Shown in pieces: positions 8,873-17,451 of a stretch of DNA of 22,584 bases. Numbering within the stretch: the stretch's first letter is position 1; each line of letters begins with the position of its first letter. The position numbers and the translations under genes are program-made. The notes beneath the pieces were generated by a model. It did no database searches and was not told the origin of the DNA. It was given only the letters and a program-made list of their open reading frames with translations. Source of the stretch: Bilabrum cf. latius (Eukaryota; Bigyra: Bicosoecida; Bigyra; Bicosoecida); the NCBI GenBank assembly GCA_965178125.1, contig CBCXTV010000045.1, positions 1-22,584 on the forward strand, given 5' to 3'.

Positions 8873-11800
8873 ATGGGTGATATATGTATTTTCCCCACCC
8901 ATGTGGGAAAACGCACACGCCCAGTGGACGACTTATCTCGAGTTGGACAATCGGTGTTGGCGATTGTAGTTGGAGGTGTTGGTGCGAGATGGTCAGCTGA
9001 GATGAATGGACACTCAGAAAAGGCCAAAGACCTGAGGTCTTCGCTGCCTGACGCGGCCAGGGGGGACGGCCAGATGCTTTCCGATGGTGGTCATTATGCC
9101 TTGGGCATCGCAGTCTTCGAAGGTTGGCGCTTTGTGCAGGACATGGCCAGCAGTGTGCAGACGTTCCAGATGATGGAGGCCAACCGTTGTCTGCATCCTA
9201 AGCGTGTTGGCCAACAGTTCTTGGAGCATCGCATCCTGGCATGCGCCTCCTTGGGCCAGGGCTTGGACTCGGTCAGAAAGTTGCCTCAAGGTTTTGCGGA
9301 TCTTCCACCGGCCAGACTGGGCCGCGAGTTGCTAGAGATCATGCGGGTGGAGGATTCCCCGATGGTGCAGTTCACCTTGGGCAAGGCTTCCAGCTCTCCG
9401 ATGCGTGTTTCTGATCTGCTGGCTATGTGGGGTTGTGAGTTCACCTTCGATGTGAGGAATGTGATTGGGGTCATCTTCATGCCAGAGTTGGCTTTTGCGA
9501 TGGTCAGAGGCCAATGGTGGGGCGATGTGTCAGTGCGCTGTCAGAGGGAGGACAAGGTGGCGAATATGTTCCCGGTTCTGCCCCCTGTTAGGCAGATGCG
9601 CCGCTTTATGGCCAGCGGGGCTGGTCAGATTGGTTGTCCCCCAGTTGAGAGGGAGGAGAAGGCTTTCCAGAAGAGGGGGTTCATCAGGCTCATCCCCGGC
9701 AAGGACCTATTGGCCAACATTCGTTGCGGACAGCATCTCGCGAACCAGTCGATGGCTAGGGAGTCGTTGGTCAACTCTCTGAAGTTCTTCCATCCGAGGG
9801 GCTGGAAGGAGAAGATCGCCAACTTCGAGGGCCAGTTGGATAGAATCCCAAAGGCCAACACCATACGTTTGGGTCGCATCAAGCTTGACATCGCATGCAT
9901 GTTGGCCAGAAGGAAGATCCACAAGGCCAACGGCCCGGCCATTCGATTCCTCTCATGCGACGCAAGTCCGCAATTGGGGATTGAGATCTTCGCGTCCGTC
10001 GAGCGGGTCATCTCGGTCAGCGACATGGAGCTCAAGTTTTCTACTGGCCAGTTACCCAATGTGGAGGATCGGAGGATGCCGCTTGCAGTCTTGGGGTCAG
10101 GGCGCATGGGCGTCGCTGAGAAGGCCCAAGCTTTGATCCACCAGACGTGGTTGGAATACGGGCCAGGGATCGAAGATGTTAGGGCTGCATGTGGAGAGGT
10201 CAGACAGATCTTGACAGATATGGGCACGGAACTTGCCATCGTCGACTTGTCGGACATCATCAACGAGACCCTCGGCCAGACAGTTCGAGAGGCGGGCGCC
10301 TGTGAGCGAGGCTGGCTGTTCCCGAAGGCCATCGCAGTTCCGGGTCCTCAACACATCTTGGACAGCGTCTTGCGGGCCAGCGTCGAGAGACTTGACTGGT
10401 GGCCAGAGTGGCAGAGCCAGGCCAAGATAGTGTGTCAGCACTTGAGTCCACTTGGACATCGACAGCATCTCCAGGAACTCTTGCGGAAGCGGTTTCGCGG
10501 TCAGACAGGTCAGATCAATGTCCTCACCAAGCTCCTCAGCACAAGTTGCACGAAGTTTGCAGCCTGGCGGTGGAAGACCTTGGCTTCGGTCACATCTGAC
10601 CTGGCGAGATTACGCCCTGCGGTGGTCGCGGCCATCGGCGAGGATGTGAAGGTGGAGGATATGGCCAGCAGGGATACCGGACGGGCAGCCTCATTCTTGG
10701 CCATTTGTCGCGATGAGGAGTTCTGGGTTCGCAACGATGCGCTGGGCCAGCTCGTTTCCCCAATGGCCAGCTTTTCGGGCTGGGTCAGAGGCTGTGATTG
10801 CCATGAGCAGGAGCTCTTGCAGGGCAAGGAGGTCGAGTGTCCTTGGAAGGGCTGCCGGGCCACCGGCCTGGCTGCGCGCTTTGCAGCATGCCTCAGCCAG
10901 TTGCAGGAGTTGCGGGCCAGCGCGTTGAACACTTGTGTGTCTCCGGCCTTGACGACCATGTTGTCCATGCTGAAGGTCAAGTTGCGCTGGGTCAACGAGC
11001 CGCCATTCTTGATTTGGCAAGCGACACGGCCAGAGGTTGCAGCGGAATTTCTTCGCCAACGTGATGGTCAAGTGGACGCGGACCAGCAACCTCACCGGGT
11101 CACCGAGTTGTTCGCAGGAACCCATGAGGGAAGCTTCCGAAGCGACATGGAGGCCTTCGCGGGGACGGGCCAGTTGAGCGAGGGTCTGGCCAGAGAGATT
11201 TTCGCCTACCAGCTGTGCAAGGTGGACGACACATGGGCAGAAACTGTCCACCGGGACATCACTTCCAAGGCGGCCAGAGCAACGGGTGCGAAGCTTCCTT
11301 ATGCTGCGGCCAGCTTGCGGCTCAAGCAGAACATGGATTTCGTCGAGGCCATGGCCAGCGACAGTCATGTCTGCATGTGTCTCGAGAGGTTCCGGGCCAT
11401 TGCACATCCCCAGCCCAAGTTGGCCAGCAAACTAGTTCAGCCCAAGAGCATGAAGGCGCAGGCTTGTATTGAGAAGGTTTACAGGTTGGGCCAGGACTCC
11501 CGCAAGGATTGGGGGAAGGAGCTCGGCAGCGCCCTATTGAATGTCATCGGCACCTTGTCGCCGGCCAGATTGTCCCTTGTTGGGCGTTTGAAGGCCGAGT
11601 TCCTGGCCAGTGTCTTGCAGGACAACGGAGTCTACAGTGTGCCTGGCAGTGGACAGGTGCCAGAGCTTCTCGACGAGGGCCAGCAGTCGACCGGCCAGAG
11701 CTTCTTCTTCGAGGTCATCGACAAGCAGGTCAGACGCAAGAAACAGTTGCGTTTCTCCCTTGCTTTCCAGAAGGAGCAAGGGATGGGACTGCCCATGAGC

Positions 11801-13015
11801 GTGCAACGGCTGAGCCCTGCTTACAAGCCAGACACCCAGAACTTCGATGGCCAGAGCAAGGTCGAGGTCTATCAGGATGGCTGCCCCGAAGTCCTTGACA
11901 TGTTGGAGCAAGCCGCCGCTTGGCCAGACTATAGATCTGGATTGAAGAGGTGGACAGCCAGCCCTGTCGGGGGGACGAGCTTGCTCGCCCTGACAGGCCC
12001 GACTTTGGCCAGCATCCAGGATTGGGACTTCAAGGCCAAAGCAACACCGACCCTGGCGATTCTCGAGTTCCTCGGGCAGCAGGGTTGGCAGAAGGGACCG
12101 CCGCCGCCTTTGCACACAGCGGTCAGCGAACGGGCGTTCGACGTGTCCGACCCCATCCGCAGCAAGCCATATTTGCGGTGCTTGGCCATCTTGCCAGACT
12201 TGCTGGCCAGAGAAGAATTCGAGGGCTTGCCTCCTGGCCAGCGTGTACAGTACTATGAGTGTGTCCTGGACTCGAAAAGTCCGGAGCTGATTCCCTTGGG
12301 GAAGAGCCCGGTAGAGTACAGGCAGCTCATGGATCAGGCCAGTGAGGACCGCCCAGCATTGGAGGATGGCCAGAACCACGAGGTCAACGATGCGCCAGGT
12401 GATATGTGCGTGTTTGGGGCTCGGCATGCCTTGCGCCCGAGCCAGCGGCCAGCCACTCAGCGCTCGAGGGGCACAAAGCGTCCGCTGGAGGCCAGAATGT
12501 CTTGGGAGGTTCTCGCTGGAGTCGGCCAGGTGCATCTTCCGAAGCAGGAGCCAGCTGAAAGTGCGGGGCCAAGTGTTGCGGCAGGCTCCAGTGCAGATCG
12601 GCCTCGGCCTCTCGTTGATGCGCCCAACGCTCCTGTTGATGCGCCGGATGTTCCTGTTGCGGCCAGCGTTTCCCAGCCGGCCAACTTTGCCAGAAGCTTG
12701 GTCGAAGGTGTGGACGTCTATGAGGAGAGTCATGGCGTCTTGGGCCAGGCCAATTCGTACCGTAGATTAGTTGTCAAATGCCCACACCACCCATGTGGCA
12801 ATAGGAAAAAGTGCCTCAAAACGAGGACATTTGGCAACAGAAATGCCAAGGCCAGCGGGTTGGGCGATCTTGAGCCATACGCATTCTTGGCCAAATGGCT
12901 CAGCGACCATGGCCAATTTGCAACCGCAGAGGAGCACAAGCGCTATGCTCCGACAACTGCGGAGGTCAAAGCCTATGCTGCCTCAAAGGGCTGGCGCCCC
13001 CCAGGCCACACATAA
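8873..13015 (+). CDS. 1380-residue intact protein, possible hAT-like transposase derivative
   Basis: A single uninterrupted frame. ATG 8873 lies just after the relict leader; the next good Met is at 9002 (residue 44). I do not recognise a named family, but the layout recalls the RNase H fold of hAT transposases. A strand ending in an Asp (FLSCDASPQLGIEIFA, D363) is followed by a second Asp (LAIVDLSDI, D458), then PGPQHILDSVL with H494 where hAT proteins have their conserved Cys/His-x-Leu segment, and a long helical region. A Cys/His cluster lies at C641, C643, H644, C656, C661 (GCDCHEQ, CPWKGCRA). The C-terminus has another, CPHHPCGNRKKC, from residue 1303. I recall similar CPxKGCRA-bearing proteins as multicopy in dinoflagellates. 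The intact frame argues for recent origin or constraint. A transposase role is inference; a domesticated or structural role is equally open. Confidence 0.8.
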   Translation: MGDICIFPTHVGKRTRPVDDLSRVGQSVLAIVVGGVGARWSAEMNGHSEKAKDLRSSLPDAARGDGQMLSDGGHYALGIAVFEGWRFVQDMASSVQTFQMMEANRCLHPKRVGQQFLEHRILACASLGQGLDSVRKLPQGFADLPPARLGRELLEIMRVEDSPMVQFTLGKASSSPMRVSDLLAMWGCEFTFDVRNVIGVIFMPELAFAMVRGQWWGDVSVRCQREDKVANMFPVLPPVRQMRRFMASGAGQIGCPPVEREEKAFQKRGFIRLIPGKDLLANIRCGQHLANQSMARESLVNSLKFFHPRGWKEKIANFEGQLDRIPKANTIRLGRIKLDIACMLARRKIHKANGPAIRFLSCDASPQLGIEIFASVERVISVSDMELKFSTGQLPNVEDRRMPLAVLGSGRMGVAEKAQALIHQTWLEYGPGIEDVRAACGEVRQILTDMGTELAIVDLSDIINETLGQTVREAGACERGWLFPKAIAVPGPQHILDSVLRASVERLDWWPEWQSQAKIVCQHLSPLGHRQHLQELLRKRFRGQTGQINVLTKLLSTSCTKFAAWRWKTLASVTSDLARLRPAVVAAIGEDVKVEDMASRDTGRAASFLAICRDEEFWVRNDALGQLVSPMASFSGWVRGCDCHEQELLQGKEVECPWKGCRATGLAARFAACLSQLQELRASALNTCVSPALTTMLSMLKVKLRWVNEPPFLIWQATRPEVAAEFLRQRDGQVDADQQPHRVTELFAGTHEGSFRSDMEAFAGTGQLSEGLAREIFAYQLCKVDDTWAETVHRDITSKAARATGAKLPYAAASLRLKQNMDFVEAMASDSHVCMCLERFRAIAHPQPKLASKLVQPKSMKAQACIEKVYRLGQDSRKDWGKELGSALLNVIGTLSPARLSLVGRLKAEFLASVLQDNGVYSVPGSGQVPELLDEGQQSTGQSFFFEVIDKQVRRKKQLRFSLAFQKEQGMGLPMSVQRLSPAYKPDTQNFDGQSKVEVYQDGCPEVLDMLEQAAAWPDYRSGLKRWTASPVGGTSLLALTGPTLASIQDWDFKAKATPTLAILEFLGQQGWQKGPPPPLHTAVSERAFDVSDPIRSKPYLRCLAILPDLLAREEFEGLPPGQRVQYYECVLDSKSPELIPLGKSPVEYRQLMDQASEDRPALEDGQNHEVNDAPGDMCVFGARHALRPSQRPATQRSRGTKRPLEARMSWEVLAGVGQVHLPKQEPAESAGPSVAAGSSADRPRPLVDAPNAPVDAPDVPVAASVSQPANFARSLVEGVDVYEESHGVLGQANSYRRLVVKCPHHPCGNRKKCLKTRTFGNRNAKASGLGDLEPYAFLAKWLSDHGQFATAEEHKRYAPTTAEVKAYAASKGWRPPGHT

Positions 13016-14352
13016 TTTGCATGCATCCATCTTTGCAATCTGCATCTGAATCATGTTGGGTCATTTCGATGTCTGGTTGTCATCACTCACCAAGAGTCGC
13101 AGGCGTCTGCTGTGGAGGTAGGTCCATCTCAATGGTGTTTCCAGTTAAAGATGCACAGGCATAGCCCGGTGGAAGAGGGTAGTGCATATTTCCTAGGGCA
13201 GCATGTTAACTCAGGTCAGACTTTGGCACATAGGACATGATTGGCGGAGCTTCTGGGTGGAATCAATGCACATTTGGGCCATTTCAGTGTGTTTAAAAAA
13301 GGGTGTTCCTGCACTCCTGGAACCCGAAGAGGGCTCAAACCAGCTCCAGGCCCCCTTTTCGCAGACCGTGTGCATTTTTGCATCATTGTTGGTTTTCTGC
13401 CCAGTCCCATGGGGCCATGCAAGAGAACCGCATAACCAGGTGGGGTCCACAGTTGGTCTGGTCTTCTTCTGGGCCAGAGCATCAAGGCCAAACTTGCTAC
13501 ATCCAGGAAGGTTGGGATACACAGCAAGTACCAGAGGCCAGAATGTTTTTATGCCAAGCCCATTGACATGCGCAGTCACACAGTATCAAGCCAGCATGTC
13601 ATCATCGGCATTGACATGCGCAGTCACACAGTATCAGGCCAGCATGTCATCATCGGCAAATGCGCACCGCATTCTCATTTTTATGTGGTCAGATGGCTAG
13701 ATGCGGACTTTAGCGCTCGTTGGTCAGTTGGCCAGACAATGGCCAAATGCCTCGACGCGAGCAGTTTGCTCGCGCAGCGATGTCCCGAGGTTATGCCCGG
13801 AGCGCGCCCATCGCAAGCAAAAAGCTTTGTGGCCAGCTCCGCGCAGGTCATATTGCTGTCTCGCACCAGGCCAGAACGCCAGGGCAGAAACGCCTGGGCA
13901 GAAATCAGCTGTGGGTCAGAAACACCAGGCCAGAAACGCCAGGGCAGCGGGAGCGCATCAGAGTTCGGTCACGGTCTGCTTGAGATGGCCACCTGGATTG
14001 TATGGCGCGCTGAGGCCAGATGGACTTCGTCTTCAAGGCGGAGAACATGGCCAACTCGGGAACTCGCGCAGTGGCCAGATATCCCTCAGATGGCTATATT
14101 CCAGGTGTTTGAAGCAGACCGACTTGCCAAAACACTGACAGATAAGGCTCAGCCTCGACTTGACCTGCCCATGACATGTGTGCCATATGTAGAGCTTCTC
14201 CTAGCGGGAAATCTGGCAAGTCATGATCACCTTTTTTTCTTTATCTGGCTCGCTTGTTGCAGTTGATCCACACGCATGTGGGGAATCTATGAAATTTTGG
14301 TGGCGCCATGCTCCTCATTTCTCGACGTCAATTATGGTGTTGGCCCTCTTGA
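13016..14352. other. Spacer with short repeats, no supported gene
   Basis: Open frames in this stretch (the longest about 230 codons, from 13568) start inside a tandem repeat, have no recognisable motif and show the same GGYCAR sprinkling as the spacer, so I do not call a gene. A 48-bp tandem duplication lies at 13562-13657. A looser repetition of CCAGAACGCCAGGGCAGAAA occurs at about 13868-13950. GGCCAG and GGTCAG remain on the + strand. Confidence 0.5.
13562..13657 (+). repeat. 48-bp tandem duplication
   Basis: Two adjacent copies, 13562-13609 and 13610-13657, begin ATTGACATGCGCAGTCACAC and end ATCATCGGC. They differ at about one position (AAGCCAGC versus AGGCCAGC), which creates or removes a GGCCAG motif. 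The near identity points to a recent duplication. Confidence 0.95.
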
Positions 14353-14912
14353 CTGATTTGAGCAAAAGGCAACAACACAACTGGCCACAAGCATTGCAAT
14401 GTGTCAGCATCGTTTTGCGGTCAGGGTTAATTATGTTGCTTGCCAGAATTCAGAGGGGTCAGACTTAACATCAATATCACAGTTTCCCCACCAGATGACA
14501 TGAAAACCAAAATTTCATTAAAACAGGAACAGCGTGTCACCACCATATCAACACCATAGCAACACCATATCAACACCATATCATTACCATATCAACACTA
14601 CATGACCAGCATAACAAAAACATATCAACACCATATCAACACCATATCAACAGGATATCAACACTATATCAACACCGTTTCAACATGGTACAAACAACAT
14701 GAAGAGACAACTGACATACCTCTGACATAAGACTCCAGAAATACAAATCTCACATTCAATTACACCAACATTATGTGCAGCCCTTGCGCGCCCTGTCCCG
14801 CCAGGTCGCGAATGACTTGGACTAGGCTGCGACGTCTGCAGCCAACATCGTGGGCGCTTTGTGTTGATATGTTGTTGATATGTTGTTGATATGTTGTTGA
14901 TATGTTCATGCA
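14353..14912 (+). repeat. Composite repeat unit 1 (modules plus 11-bp arrays)
   Basis: The order is: a CTGATTTGAGCAAAAGGCAA module with TGTCAGCATCGTTTT (14353-14420); a 65-bp module from TGCCAGAATTCAGAGGGGTC (14441-14505); an ATATCAACACC array on the + strand (about 14535-14690); a second module containing TATGTGCAGC and CCAGGTCGCGAATGACTTGG (14764-14823); and a short array in the opposite orientation, TGTTGATATGT (14867-14912). The same modules recur in the same order further on, which shows this is a defined repeat family and not a random minisatellite. Confidence 0.8.
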
Positions 14913-15462
14913 TGGTCTTGCAATTTCGCACAGAAGAAATGGGCCCTGATGTTCTGTTTTGTTTGGCATTGAAAACTGACAAATGTGTTGACAGACATCA
15001 TCGTCCCTCCCAGCAAGGTGTCAACCAGCAGCGTAGGGTATTATCGGCCCCCTCCCCATGTCAACAGTGTGCTTTCCACACCGCATCGCCCCCATGTCAC
15101 CACAATCCCCCGAAAGATGAGACTTCCAGAGACTTGCTATGTTGACATGGCCAGAACAACCCACAAGGCGAGCATGCCAAACATGAAGTTTCTGCACCAG
15201 ATCTGATCCCCCTGGCCATCCTGGTCTCGATCATGGTCAGCAATGTGACTACAGTGACACAAGTCTCTATGCCAGCAGCATCGGAATTTGTCATGTTAGT
15301 TGCCTCGAGAGGGTTCACTGTCAAAACAGCCAGAGTCAGAAATGTCAATGACACTTGTCTGGGATTTCATTGCTACACATCAGGAGAAATTCCAGCCGCC
15401 TGGTGAACTGAAATGACAAATCTGCGGGATCTGGTCGACCTCAAGCTCACATGGCAGTCTGG
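14913..15462. other. Spacer between composite repeats
   Basis: No gene or strong repeat is seen. The stretch has a few CCAGA/GGTCAG motifs on the + strand and several ATGTCA/TGTCAA words shared with the other spacers. Confidence 0.4.
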
Positions 15463-16053
15463 ACTGATTTTAGCAAATGGCAAGAACACATCCCAGTCCA
15501 GACATGTTTCGATTTGTCAGCATCGTTACCCTGCCCAGGCCAGATTCAGAGATGTCTGACTAATATCCACAGTTGCCCTTCCAAGAGACATGGCAACTAT
15601 TGTCTCAGAGAATGTTCGATTGCATGTCAAGGAAAGAATTAGAGGGGTCAGACTTGACATCAATACCACAGTTTTCCCACCAGAAGAGAGGACAACAAAA
15701 AATAAGGAAACCAATAACAAGCGTGTCAACCCCATATCGACACCATATCAACACCATATTAACACCATATCAACATCATATCAACACCATATCAACACCA
15801 TATCAACACCATATCAACGCCATATCAACACCATACCAAAAACACATATCAACACCATATCAACAACATATCAACAACATATCAGCACCATATCGACATC
15901 ATGCAAAAAAACATATTTACCATTACCCTCCACACCCCCGAAAGAACACCACACCTCAGTCGCACGATCTCCATCCCAAGTCCACACCATGTGCAGCACA
16001 GTGTGCAGCCCCCGCGCGCCTTGCTGCGCCAGGTCGAGGATTGCTTGGACCAG
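15463..16053 (+). repeat. Composite repeat unit 2 (modules plus 11-bp array)
   Basis: The modules of unit 1 recur: CTGATTTTAGCAAATGGCAA with TTGTCAGCATCGTT (15463-15530); two copies of the 65-bp module (15536-15598 and 15634-15700, the latter with AGAATTAGAGGGGTCAGACT); a + strand ATATCAACACC array (about 15727-15905); and the downstream module with ACACCATGTGCAGCAC and CAGGTCGAGGATTGCTTGGA (15982-16053). The open frames across it encode ISTPYQHHINT repeats and are by-products of the 11-bp period. Confidence 0.82.
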
Positions 16054-16829
16054 GCAGGGAGGGGCAGGGGCGTGTCTCGCCGGCATCTTTATGTGGCCGA
16101 AGGTCAAAATTCGCCCAAAATTGGCCAAGCAGCGCCCGGCCAATTCGCAATGTTCCTACTCCTTTTCGACTTCACCCTTTCCTTGTTTTTGGTCAGCATT
16201 TCAGGCTCAGAAATATGCCTATCAATGTGCCAAGTTTGTGTTCTGGAGCGGGCTAAGTGTGACCCACAGACATGTCAGCCCAAACGTCCTGGAGACCTCT
16301 GTTCACCATCCACTCATTGGTCAAGATTACATGATGCCCAACCCACCTTCGCAGCCATTGTTTCAACAAGCCAGACTGTGGTATGAAAATGAGACTGTGG
16401 CTGCGTTAACAAGGGCCAAACACTAAATGGCAGGCCAGGCGATTGGCAGGGCATATGGGATTTGAGGTGTCTCCGCCAGATCGGATCCCCATTGACATCT
16501 TGGTCTAGCTCATTGTTGGAAGAGGTCAGCGCTGTTTGCTCAGGCGGGGTTCCATGTCAAACTTGCCAGAATTCGTCCAGGTCATCTGTCGTCGGCACTG
16601 TCAAGACACTGGTCCGCCATCCCACTTGGACTCTCTGGAGTTGTTGTGGCCTCTGTTTAAACATCCAAGCCATATGTGCACCATTCCAATACCCTCCCCC
16701 CCCCTCCCAAGAGCCTTCTTGGGCAAATCTTGTCCCCCCCTGAACCTATTGGTGTGATCCATTCATGTAAAAAATCAGGACTTTATGCCAGACAGACTAA
16801 AACATGTCAGCCAGGTTTGGTGGGCCAAG
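16054..16829. other. Spacer with polypyrimidine patches, no supported gene
   Basis: No convincing gene is seen. C-rich tracts occur at 16691-16710 and 16734-16741, followed by AG dinucleotides, which would suit a splice acceptor, but no exon could be tied to them. GGTCA motifs continue on the + strand (about 16100, 16191, 16318, 16525, 16579 and 16829). Confidence 0.4.
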
Positions 16830-17118
16830 GTCATATCAACACCATGTCAACACCATATCAACACCATATCAACACCATATCAACACCATATCAACACCAT
16901 ATCAACACCATATCAACATCAAACCAAAAACACCTCGACATCGCTGACAGGACAACAACCTCAGTCGCATTTTCCCAATGCAGAGTCAACACCATGTGCA
17001 GCACCTGGGCGCCCCGCTGCGTCAGGTTGAGAACTGCTTCGACCTGGAAGAGACCGATGCGGCCGGCTTCTTATGTGTCAACAACATATCAACACTCATA
17101 TCAACAACATATCAACAC
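16830..17118 (+). repeat. Composite repeat unit 3 (partial)
   Basis: An ATATCAACACC array (about 16830-16925) is followed by CAACCTCAGTCGCAT and the downstream module ACACCATGTGCAGCACCTGG...GAGAACTGCTTCGACC (16988-17047), then a short + strand array, CAACATATCAACA (17079-17118). The upstream 65-bp module is absent here. The stretch before the 65-residue-scale module matches unit 2 (ACACCTCAGTCGCAC), so these units share an ancestor. Confidence 0.78.
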
Positions 17119-17451
17119 GAAAAAGGCATTGTCGCATTGGTTTGTTGCCTTCGCAGATCGCATGTGGGCCAGAAAAATGGATTTCCCTGTTTTCAAATTT
17201 GATTAGGAGCATCATGGGAAAAGCACCGTTGGACTTTCCAGCCAGATCCTCCCAATCTAGACCAATCCGGCCATCAATTTGGACCTTAGGCTTGTGATGT
17301 GCGCAACTTCCCAATCTCAAGCGCGGATGCCTCAGCGCTGCACCTTCCCAGGGGTGCCTCTTGCTTGTTTGGCCATCTCCAGGCCAACTCTCCCTTCCTG
17401 GCCAGTTCCTGGCCAGACCACGTCTCGTTCGATCACCTCAAGGCCAAAAAG
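17119..17451. other. Leader region of the zinc-cluster/coiled-coil gene
   Basis: A frame is open from ATG 17299 and in phase with the ATG at 17452, so the gene could start 51 codons earlier. The 51 extra residues (MRNFPISSADASALH...) look like translated leader: Ser/Leu-rich, with GGCCA motifs. No spliced-leader relict was found here. Confidence 0.4.

Noticed and set aside
11534-12733. Minus-strand frame of 399 codons
   Set aside because: It lies antisense to the intact 1380-residue gene, and its residues show no motif; it is a shadow.
13568-14266. Open frame of 232 codons
   Set aside because: It begins inside a 48-bp tandem repeat, has no recognisable motif, and the GGYCAR-rich composition by itself suppresses stops in some frames.
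16192-16210. GCATTTCAGGCTCAG as a spliced-leader relict
   Set aside because: It needs gaps and several mismatches, and no gene follows it.
15590-16426. Open frame of 278 codons
   Set aside because: Its middle is the translated 11-bp minisatellite (ISTPYQHHINT), its flanks are repeat modules shared with other spacers, and an overlapping frame is open for the same reason.
16691-16741. Polypyrimidine tracts as trans-splice acceptor for a gene
   Set aside because: The next supported start is over 700 bases away, and no exon or leader acceptor could be linked to them.
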